Positions 34,004 through 43,135 of a stretch of DNA of 64,000 nt are shown here, piece after piece. Position 1 is the first letter of the stretch; each line of letters begins with the position of its first letter. The notes beneath the pieces are model-generated. The model made no database searches. It was not told the origin of the DNA and saw only the letters and a program-made list of their open reading frames with translations. The stretch comes from Haloarchaeobius sp. FL176 (lineage in GTDB: Archaea; Halobacteriota; Halobacteria; Halobacteriales; Natrialbaceae), in the NCBI RefSeq assembly GCF_024609245.1, contig NZ_JANJYH010000003.1, positions 372,001 to 436,000 of the forward strand. Direction: 5' to 3'. The position numbers and the translations under genes are program-made.

Positions 34004-35428
34004 CTACTCCAGTTTGACGCCGCTGTCGCCGCGGTGGAGGTAGTTCCGGCCGCCGGGCTCGACCTGCAGCTCGTCGTGCTCGACGACGACCTCGCCGCCG
34101 ACGACGGTGTGGGTCGGCAGCCCGGTCAGCTCCATCCCGTGCATCGTCGAGTAGCGGGGCTCCATCGTGTGGTAGAAGTCGTCGTCGACGACCTTCGACT
34201 TCTCCATGTCGACGACGACCATGTCGGCGTCGCTGCCCTCGACGAGCGCCCCCTTTCTGGGATACAGGCCCCAGCGCTTGGCGTTGTTCTCGGCGCAGAT
34301 CTCGACGAGGCGCTCCATGCTGATGCGATTCCGGTTCACGCCCTCGCTCATCATCACCGGCAGGAAGTACTCGATGCCGTTGTTGTCGCCGGGGATGGCG
34401 TCCCAGATGTCCCCGTGCTTGCCCGTGTCCTTCTCCTTGAACTCGATCTTGTGCGGGCAGTGGTCCGTGCCGAGGTAGTCGACGGTGCCGTTGCGCAGCC
34501 CCTCCCAGAGGCGCTTCTTGCTCTCCTCGCCCCGGAGCGGCGGCGATATCTTGCCCCACACGCCCAGCTCCTCTTCCTCGTTCGTGTGGGTGAGGAACGC
34601 CGGCAACGTCTCGCCGTGGAGGTTGACGCCCTGGTCCTGGAACCGCTCGCAGATGTCGACGCCCTCGCCCGTGCTCATGTGGACGATGTACGCGCGGGAG
34701 TCGGTGTACTCGGTCATGCGGCCGATCTGCTCGATCTGCATCGCCTCGCAGATGTTCGGCGCGCCCTCGGACCAGGCCGCCAGGTCGTTACGACTCTCGT
34801 CCTGGAGCTCCTGGCGTCGCTCGTAGGCGAGGTCCTCGTTCTCGGCGTGGAACATCACGACGCCGCCGTTCATCTCGCTCACCTCGTCGAGTACCTGGTA
34901 GACGCGACCGGCGTCGGAGTGCTCGATGCCGAGCTCGGGCGAGGCGTGCTTGTACCAGTTGAAGAACACCTTGAACGACCGGACGCCCTCCGCGGCGAGT
35001 CCCTCGATCTCCTCGACGTGGTGGTCCTTGTGGACGATAGCGTGGTAGGCGAAGTCGATGTACGAGTTATCCTCGCCGGCCCGCCGGAAGAACTCCATGT
35101 CCGGCAGGTAGGGCTCGGGCTGGAGCAGGAAGTTCACGACCGTGGTGACGCCGCCGTGGACCGCGCCCCGTGTCTCCGTCTCGAAGTCGTGTTCGAGGCC
35201 CTCGTGGTACTCGAACTCGTAGCGGGAGAGCCCCCAGTGGACGTGCGGGTCGATGAACCCCGGTATCAGGTAGTTCCCCCCGGCGTCGATGGTCCGGGCC
35301 GCGTCGGGCAGCGAAGCGTCGCCGCCGACCGCCGCGATGGTGCCATCGGTCGACGCCACGCCGCCGTGGATGGTGCCGGACGGCGTGACGACGCGAGCGT
35401 TGTGGATGCAGAGGTCTGCTCGTGCCAT
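34004..35428 (-). CDS. Dihydropyrimidinase/hydantoinase/allantoinase-family amidohydrolase
   Basis: A 474-residue metal-dependent cyclic amidase, ATG 35428. The first metal motif is PGFIDPHVHWG (His62, His64). The bridging lysine, which becomes carboxylated, is K153 in VRSFKVFFNWYK. Further ligands are the His in YIVHMSTGEG and the late Asp in YLGTDHCPH. The family opens dihydropyrimidines, hydantoins or allantoin. Which ring is used here is not set by motifs. The gene leads an operon with mocA and is divergent from the Mo-hydroxylase genes, suggesting one catabolic pathway of heterocycles. Confidence 0.88.
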   Translation of the reverse strand: MARADLCIHNARVVTPSGTIHGGVASTDGTIAAVGGDASLPDAARTIDAGGNYLIPGFIDPHVHWGLSRYEFEYHEGLEHDFETETRGAVHGGVTTVVNFLLQPEPYLPDMEFFRRAGEDNSYIDFAYHAIVHKDHHVEEIEGLAAEGVRSFKVFFNWYKHASPELGIEHSDAGRVYQVLDEVSEMNGGVVMFHAENEDLAYERRQELQDESRNDLAAWSEGAPNICEAMQIEQIGRMTEYTDSRAYIVHMSTGEGVDICERFQDQGVNLHGETLPAFLTHTNEEEELGVWGKISPPLRGEESKKRLWEGLRNGTVDYLGTDHCPHKIEFKEKDTGKHGDIWDAIPGDNNGIEYFLPVMMSEGVNRNRISMERLVEICAENNAKRWGLYPRKGALVEGSDADMVVVDMEKSKVVDDDFYHTMEPRYSTMHGMELTGLPTHTVVGGEVVVEHDELQVEPGGRNYLHRGDSGVKLE

Positions 35429-35452
35429 GGTACCAAAAGACAAAGTCGGGGG

Positions 35453-35626
35453 ACTTAGAGCTATCCCAGCGAGGGCGGCGGCCCGCTGTACCGGGCACCG
35501 TTGCTCCAGTTCCACCCCGAGACGACGGCGTGCGACGGCGACTGACCGGGGAGCGCCGGACGGGCCGAACGCCCACTGCGGCCTGGGAGCGGATGCTTTC
35601 ACCGCGAATCACGACAAGGCTTAAGA
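35453..35626. promoter_or_regulatory. Divergent promoter of the hydrolase operon and the Mo-hydroxylase operon
   Basis: Minus TATA-like GCTCTAAGT (35453-35461) lies 25-33 bases before the hydrolase ATG. Plus GCTTAAGA (35619-35626) lies 32-39 bases before the FeS-subunit ATG at 35658. The 157 bases between show no further repeat that I trust. Confidence 0.45.
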
Positions 35627-35657
35627 CCGAATCGCCGAAAGTACGGTGGTATCTACC

Positions 35658-36203
35658 ATGAGTATCGAGGACACACCTCATTCGGGGGAGCGTCCGACGC
35701 GAGAGGTTGCGGTCACCGTCAACGGTGAGGCGGTGACCCGAGAGGTCGAGCCGCGACTGAAGCTCTCCGACTTCCTCCGCAACGAGTGCGGCTGCCGCGG
35801 TGTCCGCGTCGGCTGTGAACACGGTGTCTGCGGTGCCTGCACTGTCTCTCTCGACGGAGACATCGTCAAGAGCTGTCTGCTGTACGCGGTGCAGGCCGAG
35901 GACCGCGACGTCGAGACCGTCGAGGGCCTCGCCGAGGACGGCAAGCTCCACCCCGTCCAGGAGGCGTTCCACGAGGAGCACGCGCTCCAGTGTGGCTTCT
36001 GTACGAGCGGTTTCGTCATGGCGACGAAGTCGCTCCTCGAGGAGAACCCGGACCCGGACCGCGAGGAGATCAAGGAGGGCCTCGCGGACAACATCTGTCG
36101 CTGCACCGGCTACCAGAACATCTACCGCGCGGTCGACCGCGCCGCCGACAAGCTCGCCGCAGACCTCGAGCCGGTCCGGGACGACGGCGAGGAGGGAGCG
36201 TAG
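35658..36203 (+). CDS. Mo-hydroxylase (2Fe-2S) small subunit
   Basis: A 181-residue electron-transfer subunit of the xanthine-dehydrogenase family. The first cluster motif is NECGCRGVRVGCEHGVCGAC, followed by the fourth Cys in KSCLL. The second is LQCGFCTSGFVMATKSLL with the last pair in DNICRCTGYQNI. Both 2Fe-2S sites are complete. An in-frame start at 35646 would add MVST; ATG 35658 is chosen because it fits the TATA spacing better. It ends TAG directly followed by ATG of the Mo subunit, an operon of two. Confidence 0.92.
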   Translation: MSIEDTPHSGERPTREVAVTVNGEAVTREVEPRLKLSDFLRNECGCRGVRVGCEHGVCGACTVSLDGDIVKSCLLYAVQAEDRDVETVEGLAEDGKLHPVQEAFHEEHALQCGFCTSGFVMATKSLLEENPDPDREEIKEGLADNICRCTGYQNIYRAVDRAADKLAADLEPVRDDGEEGA

Positions 36204-38654
36204 ATGTCCGGGTCCGAACCGCAGGTCGGCCACGAGGCCGGTGACGAGCTGGAGGGCCGGTCGTTCACCGGGCAGAGCGTCCGGCGGTTCGAGGACCGGC
36301 GCATCCTCACCGGCGAGGCGGAGTACATCCACGACGTGACGCCGCCGAACTGCCTCGAGATGGCACTCGTCCGGAGCGTCCACGCCCACGCGGATATCGT
36401 CGACGTGGACACCAGCGCCGCCGAAGACCACCCGGACTGCGAGTGCGTGCTCACCATCGACGACATCGAGGAGTCGTACAACCCACAGCCCTGCGGGCTG
36501 GAGGGGTACGAGGAGTGGTCGCTCGCCGACGGGAAGGCCCGCTTCGTCGGCGAACCGATCGCCGTCGTCGTCGCCGCGGACCGCTACCTCGCCGAGGACA
36601 TGGCGGACCTCGTCGACGTGACGTACGAGACGCTCGACCCCGTCGTCGACGGGATGGCCGCCCGCGAGGCCGAGACGCTCGTCCACGAGGACGCCGGGTC
36701 GAACGTCGCCGACAACGAGCGCATCTCGTTCGGCGACCCCGACGCTGCGTTCGCGGACGCCGACCACGTCGTCGAGGGCACGTACGAGTGGGGTCGCGTC
36801 TCGGGCGTCCCGCTGGAGACGGCGGGCGTCGTCGCCCGGTACGACGAGGACGGTGACAGCTTCCACATCGACTGCAACATCCAGCTGCACACGCTCGTCG
36901 ACGACACCGTCTACGAGACGCTCGGGCGGCCGGCCGACCGCGTCGAGCTGAACGTCCCCGCCGACGTGGGCGGGAGCTTCGGGACGAAGATCGCCATCCA
37001 CCGGTACTGCAACCTCGCCGCGATGGCCGCCGAGCAGCTCGGCCAGCCGGTCAAGTTCGTCGAGGACCGCATCGAGAACCTCCAGGGCGGCGACATGCAC
37101 TGCTCGGAGCGCACCTACGAGATGCGCCTGGCCTGCGACGACGACGGCACCATGCGCGGGCTCGACGTCTGGTTCGTCGACGACTTCGGCGCGTGGCCGC
37201 ACTACCCCGTCAACCAGGTGCTCAAGCCGCTGTCGGTGCTGACGAACGCCTACGCCATCGACGACGTGGTGTACGAGTACGACCTGGTGCTGACGAACAA
37301 GACCGCCCAGACCGCCTACCGCGGCTTCGGCGTCGACCCGCACCAGTACGCGCTGGAGATGCTGGTCGACGACGCCGCCCGCGAACTCGGTGTCGACCCG
37401 ACGGAGTTCCGCCGACGCAACCTCGTCACGCCCGACCAGCTGCCGTACCGTCTCCCCTCGGGCAACGTCTACGACTCCGGCGACTACCCCGGCGCGATGG
37501 ACCGGATGGACGAGATACTCGACGAGAACGAGCGCTGCGAGGGTGGCCTGCTCGACCCGGCGGCCGTCGAGCAGCGCCGCGAGGAGGGCTACTACCGGGG
37601 CACCCAGACCGCGGTCCTCATCGAGCCGGGGGTCTCCGGTTCGGACTGGACCGACCGCCAGCGCACCGACGACGAAGCCCTCGCGAACCGGAGCCGGGAC
37701 GACGTGGCCGAGTTGCCCGAACACCTCCGCGCGGAGGTACAGCCGGACGGCACGGTGCTCGCGTGGCTCGCGACCGACAGCGCCGGGCAGGGCCACCAGA
37801 CGCTCGTCGCACAGCTCCTGGCCGACGAGCTCGGCCTGCTCCCGAGCGACATCGAGGTGGACTACCTCGACAGCGTCGAGGCCCCGACCGAGTACGGCAG
37901 CGCGGCCTCGCGGATGGCCGTCATGCTCTCCGGTGCGAGCGTCGGCGTCGGCGAGCAGCTGCGCGAGCGCCTCGCCGAACTCGCGGCCGACCACTGGGCC
38001 GTCGAGCGCGAGGCGGTCGACTACCGCGACGGCCGGGTCGAGCGAGGCGGCACCGACGACGCGCTCTCGCTCGCCGACCTCGCGGCGCTGGACGACGAGG
38101 GACGGACCCGCGTCAGCTACGACTACGAACATCCGGCGACGGGTCTCCCGGAGTTCGACGACGCGCTGACGAGCAAGTACCCGGTGTACCCGACCGCGGC
38201 GTACGCCGTCAACGCGCCCATCGTCGAGGTGGACGTTGAGACGGGCGAGGTCGAGGTGCTGAAGTTCTACACCCTGCGCGACTGCGGGACGATGCTCAAC
38301 CCGATGATCGTCGAGGGACAGGCCCACGGCGGCATCGCCCAAGGGGTCGGGGCGGCGCTCATGGAGGAGTTCGGCTACGACCAGGACACCGGCCAGCCCC
38401 AGGCCATCACGATGTTCGACTACCTGCTCCCGTCGACGAAGAACATGCCCGACATCGAGATGGAGCACACCGTCCACCCGTCGCCGTTCACCGAGACCGG
38501 CGCGAAGGGCGTCGGCGAGGGTGGGATGATAGACGCCCCCGCGGCCATCGCCTGCTCCATCAACGACGCGCTCGAACCGCTGGGCGTGACCGCCGACCGC
38601 CTGCCCTTTACCGCGCACCGGGCACGGAAGCGGCTTCGCGAGGCCGAGGAGTAG
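36204..38654 (+). CDS. Mo-hydroxylase large subunit (xanthine dehydrogenase family)
   Basis: An 816-residue molybdopterin-cytosine-dinucleotide-binding subunit. The N-terminal a/b hammerhead opens GRSFTGQSVRRFEDRRILTG. The substrate-side loop is TAYRGFGVDPHQYALEM from residue 370. CO dehydrogenase form I has AYRCSFR and xanthine dehydrogenase has FRGFG, so this is closer to the second. The catalytic glutamate is E772 in AKGVGEGGMIDAPA. The family hydroxylates purines, aldehydes or N-heterocycles. Its FAD subunit is not in this operon; a CoxM-like one is at 41306-42211 on the other strand. Confidence 0.92.
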   Translation: MSGSEPQVGHEAGDELEGRSFTGQSVRRFEDRRILTGEAEYIHDVTPPNCLEMALVRSVHAHADIVDVDTSAAEDHPDCECVLTIDDIEESYNPQPCGLEGYEEWSLADGKARFVGEPIAVVVAADRYLAEDMADLVDVTYETLDPVVDGMAAREAETLVHEDAGSNVADNERISFGDPDAAFADADHVVEGTYEWGRVSGVPLETAGVVARYDEDGDSFHIDCNIQLHTLVDDTVYETLGRPADRVELNVPADVGGSFGTKIAIHRYCNLAAMAAEQLGQPVKFVEDRIENLQGGDMHCSERTYEMRLACDDDGTMRGLDVWFVDDFGAWPHYPVNQVLKPLSVLTNAYAIDDVVYEYDLVLTNKTAQTAYRGFGVDPHQYALEMLVDDAARELGVDPTEFRRRNLVTPDQLPYRLPSGNVYDSGDYPGAMDRMDEILDENERCEGGLLDPAAVEQRREEGYYRGTQTAVLIEPGVSGSDWTDRQRTDDEALANRSRDDVAELPEHLRAEVQPDGTVLAWLATDSAGQGHQTLVAQLLADELGLLPSDIEVDYLDSVEAPTEYGSAASRMAVMLSGASVGVGEQLRERLAELAADHWAVEREAVDYRDGRVERGGTDDALSLADLAALDDEGRTRVSYDYEHPATGLPEFDDALTSKYPVYPTAAYAVNAPIVEVDVETGEVEVLKFYTLRDCGTMLNPMIVEGQAHGGIAQGVGAALMEEFGYDQDTGQPQAITMFDYLLPSTKNMPDIEMEHTVHPSPFTETGAKGVGEGGMIDAPAAIACSINDALEPLGVTADRLPFTAHRARKRLREAEE

Positions 38655-38672
38655 GACCGGTCGGAACGCCCG

Positions 38673-40025
38673 TCACCGCGGGGAGAGCACGCGGGCGACG
38701 ACGGCCGGTCTGAGCAGCGAGGTCGGCGCTTCCTCCATCGTCACGACCCGGCCGTACGCGTCGGCGACGCGGCCGTCGTCCTGTGCGGTCCGGACCAGTC
38801 GGGCGAGGTAGCGCGTGAACAGCGACTCGACCGTCGACTGCGAGCCGGTCGTCGCCGCGTAGCCGAGGTCCGAACCGACCGCCATCGACCACGCCACGTC
38901 GACCACGTCGCTCGCCCGGTCGAAGAAGCGCGCCCCCAGCCCGTCGAGACCGCCGTCTGCGAGCGTGTGGTGCAGCACCAGGGCTTCGAGCGACGCCACC
39001 GACATCCCCTGGCCGTAGACGGGGTTGAAGCTCGCGACGGCGTCGCCGAGGACGACCAGCCCGTCCGGAAACCGGTCGAGGTGCTCGTAGTAGCGCCGGA
39101 CGTTCGACGGGAACGGGTAGCGCTCGACGCCGTCGCCGACCCACTCGCGCTCGTCGAGCAGCCGCGCGAGGTGGTCGACGGGGAGGCTCGCGGCGAACTC
39201 GGACAGCTCGCCGGGCTCCGTCGGCGGGTCGTCGCCGTGGACGCCCTGGAGCGTCACGAGCCAGCGGTCGTCCTCGACGGGGAACGCACCGCCGCCTCTG
39301 GTCCGTGGCGGCGTCGGCGGGAGGAAGAAGGCCCGCCGGTCCCCAGGAGGCCGGTCGACGACCGCTGTCGCGTAGCGCACGTCCACCGTCACCTCCTCCT
39401 CGGGCGGGCGCTCGAAGCCGTGGTCGGCGAGCCACGCCGGTGTCCGCGACGTGCGTCCCGTCGCGTCGACGACGAGGTCAGCCGGGAGCGTGCTGGTGTC
39501 GTCCGGGCCGCCCGACTCGACGACTACGCCGTCGACCGCCGTCCCGTCGTCCGCGAGCTGGTAGTCCACGAACCGGCACTCCGGCCGGAGCCGCACGCCG
39601 TCGACGCTGGCCAGACAGCGCCGTGCGACCGCCTCGAACAGCGGCCGGCTCGCCGCGTACATCGGCCGTCGCCGCGGCCCGGGCGCGAGGTAGCCGCCGT
39701 CCTCGTAGTGAATCAGGTCGTTCGTCCAGTCGAGCACCAGCCCGCCGTTCGAGAGCAGTTCCTCGGCGAAGCCCGGGAACAGGTCCGACAGCGTGGCCCG
39801 CCCGGCCTCGAGCAGTACGTGTGGCTGGTGGCCCTGGGGTACCCCGCGGCGCGTGACCGGGTCGTCCACGAGCGCGTCACGGTCGAGCACCGTCACGCGG
39901 TCGAAAGCGTCGGCGATGGCTCGGGCGGCGACCAGCCCGGCCATGCTCGCGCCGACGACGACGGCGTGGCCGCCCCGGCGGGACGCCGCCGACTCGTCGT
40001 AGCGCGAGACGTTCGCCAGCGTCAT
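38673..40025 (-). CDS. FAD-dependent monooxygenase-like protein
   Basis: A 450-residue flavoprotein of the para-hydroxybenzoate hydroxylase fold, ATG 40025. The dinucleotide motif is HAVVVGASMAGLVAARAIAD (20-39), where the usual GxGxxG reads GASMAG. The second FAD motif is LVVLGDAVASFNPVYGQGMS. In between, DLVVDATGRTSRTPAWL fits the DG family loop. Related proteins are epoxidases, hydroxylases and geranylgeranyl reductase-like enzymes; the substrate is unknown. It sits between two halves of the Mo-hydroxylase set and is divergent from a lipoprotein gene. Confidence 0.85.
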   Translation of the reverse strand: MTLANVSRYDESAASRRGGHAVVVGASMAGLVAARAIADAFDRVTVLDRDALVDDPVTRRGVPQGHQPHVLLEAGRATLSDLFPGFAEELLSNGGLVLDWTNDLIHYEDGGYLAPGPRRRPMYAASRPLFEAVARRCLASVDGVRLRPECRFVDYQLADDGTAVDGVVVESGGPDDTSTLPADLVVDATGRTSRTPAWLADHGFERPPEEEVTVDVRYATAVVDRPPGDRRAFFLPPTPPRTRGGGAFPVEDDRWLVTLQGVHGDDPPTEPGELSEFAASLPVDHLARLLDEREWVGDGVERYPFPSNVRRYYEHLDRFPDGLVVLGDAVASFNPVYGQGMSVASLEALVLHHTLADGGLDGLGARFFDRASDVVDVAWSMAVGSDLGYAATTGSQSTVESLFTRYLARLVRTAQDDGRVADAYGRVVTMEEAPTSLLRPAVVARVLSPR

Positions 40026-40159
40026 CTGCTCCACATAACGGCTGGCTCCGGGTATAGTGTTACGGAACGGCACACCGCCGGCCAGTACGGGGTACCTGCA
40101 CTGGAATCGGGAGCGCATCCGGGACAAAGCACTTGCCCCGACGTGTGGAACGATGGCCC

Positions 40160-40792
40160 ATGTCCCGCCACAGACGGCGGTTTCTCCGGCTGGCGGCCGG
40201 TGGGATGGTCGGGGGACTCGCAGGCTGTAGCTCCCTGCTCACCGACGGCGAAGACGGCGTCGACCCACAGGCCGCACAGTTCAAGGGCGCTGTGGTCGCC
40301 CAGCAGTCCGCCGACGCACCGGCCCGCACCGAGATTCGAGTCGTGAACACAGGCGGGACCGAATTCGGTGTCAAGCGCGCGAACCTCGGTGCCAGGCCGT
40401 TCGAGTTCGTCTCCGAGCTATCCGGCGCGTACGGCGAGACGATGCTGCTCCCGGGACAGTCCCCGGACGTCGACGTCCGTCGGGGTGAGAAGCGACGGGC
40501 CGACGGCTGCTGGCGCGTCGTGGACGGCGACGGAGAGGCCTACGTCGCGTTCATCGCCATGGCACCGGCGGTCCACGTCCCCGCCGGCGGGACGTACGTC
40601 GCCCGGCACCAGGTCTACTACCACGGCCCGGCGGACCGCTGTCTCCCGGCTGGCGAGTACCGGAAGGAGGTCGCCGTCGAAGTCGGACGACCCCGGGGAG
40701 ACCAGGACCTCGAATCGGACAGCAGCGAACGGGGCGTCGCGTGTACGCTCCGCGTCGGTCAGGACGGCGAGCTCTCGCTCTCGCTGGCCTGA
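40160..40792 (+). CDS. Tat-type lipoprotein
   Basis: A 210-residue protein from ATG 40160. The signal HRRRFLRLAAGGMVGGLAGC has a strong twin-Arg (RRRFLRL) and a lipobox (LAGC). The mature part is beta-rich: GAVVAQQSADAPARTEIRVV, FVSELSGAYGETMLLPGQS, YVAFIAMAPAVHVPAGGTYV. Two Cys (GCWRV, DRCLP) may pair. No catalytic motif is visible. The position between the flavoprotein and the CoxG/FAD operon could place it in the same catabolic theme as a binding protein, but this is only neighbourhood. Confidence 0.72.
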   Translation: MSRHRRRFLRLAAGGMVGGLAGCSSLLTDGEDGVDPQAAQFKGAVVAQQSADAPARTEIRVVNTGGTEFGVKRANLGARPFEFVSELSGAYGETMLLPGQSPDVDVRRGEKRRADGCWRVVDGDGEAYVAFIAMAPAVHVPAGGTYVARHQVYYHGPADRCLPAGEYRKEVAVEVGRPRGDQDLESDSSERGVACTLRVGQDGELSLSLA

Positions 40793-40793
40793 G

Positions 40794-41309
40794 TCACTCC
40801 CCGGCGTCGACCTCGACCACCGGCTCGGCGTCCTCGGCGCCCTGCATCTTCGACTCGGCGGGTTCGCCCTCCTCGGCGGCCGACTGGAGGTCGTCGAAGA
40901 AGTTGTTGACGAGCCGGGTCGTGACGCCGCCGAGCGCGCGCTGGCCGAGGCTCGCGATGAGCCCCGACACCTCGGCGCTGGCCGTCCACGTCGCGAGCGT
41001 GCCGCCCTCGTCCGTCGGCTGGAGGTCCATGTGCGCGGCCGTCTCGAAGGCGTTCCGGCTGGCGTTGCCGACCGCGCTCATCCGGAGCGTCGAGGGTTTC
41101 GTCGCCTCGACGACGGTCACCTCCACGTCGAAGGTGGGGCTGACGCTGCCGACCTTCACGGACATCACGGCCTCGAGATCGGACGGCGAGTTCAGCTTCA
41201 GCTCCTTCATGCCGGGCGCACAGTCGGCGATGACGTCGGGGTCGGTGAAGTACGGCCACAGCTCCTCGGGCGGCATGTCGAGCTCGAAATCGCCCTCGAA
41301 CTCGATCAC
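40794..41309 (-). CDS. CoxG-like SRPBCC-domain protein
   Basis: A 171-residue protein of the START/SRPBCC ligand-binding fold. The opening FEGDFELDMPPEELWPYFTD and DVIADCAPGMKEL are the CoxG signature (carbon-monoxide dehydrogenase subunit G). CoxG proteins help assemble or anchor Mo-hydroxylases and bind quinone-like ligands. Its ATG (41309) overlaps the stop of the FAD subunit gene by four bases, so they are co-translated. The C-terminal 35 residues are an acidic tail. Its partner is probably the Mo-hydroxylase at 35658-38654. Confidence 0.88.
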   Translation of the reverse strand: MIEFEGDFELDMPPEELWPYFTDPDVIADCAPGMKELKLNSPSDLEAVMSVKVGSVSPTFDVEVTVVEATKPSTLRMSAVGNASRNAFETAAHMDLQPTDEGGTLATWTASAEVSGLIASLGQRALGGVTTRLVNNFFDDLQSAAEEGEPAESKMQGAEDAEPVVEVDAGE

Positions 41310-42211
41310 GCTGCCTCACCTCCCGCGCCGCAGGCCCGGTCGTACGCTGTCTCGAGCGCCCGTCGGCTGTACTCCGCGGCGATTTCGAGCTTGAACTCGT
41401 GGTCGGCGTGCATCTCCTCGGACGGGTCGGCCGCCTCGCGGGCGGCTTCGCCGACCGCCTCGAGCGTCGCCTCGGAGAGCGGTTCACCCTCGATTGCGGT
41501 CTCGGCGTCGGGCACGTGTAGCGGGATGTCCGCGGCGTTCGCCAGCGCGAGCCGGGCGTCCTCGACGACGGGCGCGTCGGCGTCGGGGTCGTCGACGCGG
41601 ACCGACGCAGCCGCCGAGAGAGTCGGCCAGGTCTGTGCGGCACGTTTCAGCTCGTCGAACGCCATCCCGGTACGTTCCGGCGGGAACGGCGCCCGCGGCA
41701 CCGAGACGGACTCGATGAGTTCCGCCTCGGCCATGTCGGTGAACATGTACGCGATGAAGAAGTCGCGGGCGTCGACTGCGCGTGTACCGTCGGGGCCACG
41801 AAGCGTGATGTCGCCGTCGAGCGCGACCAGCGCCGCCGGGTAGTTCCCTGCCGGGTCGGCCTCGCCGAGGCTCCCGCCGAGGGTGCCGCGGTTGCGAACG
41901 CTCGGCCCGGCGATCTGCTCCGCCGCCGCCGGCAGCATCGGGACGTGCTCGGCGAGCCGCGTCGACTGCGAGATGCTGCGGTGTGTCGTCAGCGCGCCGA
42001 CGTGGACTGCGTCGTCCTCGACCTCGACGAACTCGAGCTCGTCGAGGCGGCTCAGGTCGACGATGTTCGCGGGCGTCGCCAGCCGGTTCGACATGACTAT
42101 GCCGAGCGACTGGTTACCTGCCATGAACTCTGCCTCCTCCAGCTCGGTCGCGAGTTCGACTGCTTCAGCGGCCGAGGTGGGACGGTGGTACTGGAACTGG
42201 GCTGGCTTCAT
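41306..42211 (-). CDS. Mo-hydroxylase FAD-binding subunit (CoxM type)
   Basis: A 301-residue flavin subunit. It begins MKPAQFQYHRPTSAAEAVEL and has AGNQSLGIVMSNRLATPANI, the pyrophosphate loop, and NRGTLGGSLGEADPAGNYPA, the second FAD loop. The C-terminal CO-dehydrogenase flavoprotein domain ends AAEYSRRALETAYDRAC. It would pass electrons from the FeS subunit to an acceptor. It is encoded about 3 kb from the FeS and Mo genes on the opposite strand, an unusual split, though they likely work as one trimer. Followed by coxG-like in an overlapping pair. Confidence 0.9.
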   Translation of the reverse strand: MKPAQFQYHRPTSAAEAVELATELEEAEFMAGNQSLGIVMSNRLATPANIVDLSRLDELEFVEVEDDAVHVGALTTHRSISQSTRLAEHVPMLPAAAEQIAGPSVRNRGTLGGSLGEADPAGNYPAALVALDGDITLRGPDGTRAVDARDFFIAYMFTDMAEAELIESVSVPRAPFPPERTGMAFDELKRAAQTWPTLSAAASVRVDDPDADAPVVEDARLALANAADIPLHVPDAETAIEGEPLSEATLEAVGEAAREAADPSEEMHADHEFKLEIAAEYSRRALETAYDRACGAGGEAA

Positions 42212-42364
42212 TGTGGCTGTTGTGACTGACCGACTGTGGCGGCGTTCGATGAACGATACCCAATAACACGGCTGGACGCTGTATTAAATCTTGGTGTATG
42301 TGAGCATGTATCTTGGCGGTGCAACGGCGAACCTTCATTACCTCTGCCTGTGTGATTCGATGTC

Positions 42365-43129
42365 ATGCTCGACGGCTACGAGATGCACGACCTGACGCAG
42401 CCATGGTCACAGGACACGCCCGCGTGGCCCACCTACGACAACCCGAAAATCTGGTACGAGAAGAGCCTGGACACGGAGAAAGTCAACGGCCAGAAGATCG
42501 AGTTCATGAACCACACGGGTACCCACCTCGACGGCGAGAAGCACTTCATCGCCCACGGGCGGGACATCGAGTCGATGCCGCTCGACGAGCTCGTCGGGGA
42601 CGCCGTCGTCGCCGACATCTCCGACAAGGTCGGGGACTACGACGTCTACACCAGCGAGATGATAGAGGAGGTCTGCGACGTGCGCGAGGGCGACATCCTG
42701 TTCATCCACACGGGCTACCAGCGATACGCCTGGCACCGCGAGGAGGCCGACCCGCACGCGTTCTTCTGCAAGCATCCCGGCCCGAACATGGAGTTCGCGG
42801 AGTGGTGCAAGGAGATGGACCTGAACTACCTCGTCCTCGACTGCGGGAGCGCGGACCACCCGATGAACACGGTCATCCGTGACGTGCGCCCCGAGCTCGC
42901 CCGCGAGGCCCGCGAGAAGCACGGCGTCGACGACCTCGACGAGATATTCCCGCCGGAGGGCTACCAGCTGATGCACACCGAGCTGTTCCCGGATGGTATC
43001 GTCCACGTCGAGAACGCACAGGTGCCCGGGGAGCTGCTGGGCGAGCGCTGCCAGATCGGGACGTTCCCGTGGCGCTTCCGCGGCGGCGAGTCCTCGGTCT
43101 CCCGGTGCGTCGCCTTCACCGAGGCCTGA
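42365..43129 (+). CDS. Cyclase-family hydrolase (kynurenine formamidase fold)
   Basis: A 254-residue metal hydrolase. The motif HxxxHxD is in EFMNHTGTHLDGEKHF (His50, His54, Asp56), followed by IEEVCDVREGDILFIHTGY and a late IVHVENAQVPGELLG. Cyclase-fold enzymes hydrolyse N-formylkynurenine, cyclic imides or isatin-type rings. The exact substrate is unknown. A TATA-like CTTCATTACC lies about 25 bases upstream. It is divergent from the FAD/coxG operon, consistent with a shared degradative pathway for ring compounds. Confidence 0.85.
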   Translation: MLDGYEMHDLTQPWSQDTPAWPTYDNPKIWYEKSLDTEKVNGQKIEFMNHTGTHLDGEKHFIAHGRDIESMPLDELVGDAVVADISDKVGDYDVYTSEMIEEVCDVREGDILFIHTGYQRYAWHREEADPHAFFCKHPGPNMEFAEWCKEMDLNYLVLDCGSADHPMNTVIRDVRPELAREAREKHGVDDLDEIFPPEGYQLMHTELFPDGIVHVENAQVPGELLGERCQIGTFPWRFRGGESSVSRCVAFTEA

Positions 43130-43135
43130 GCAGCC

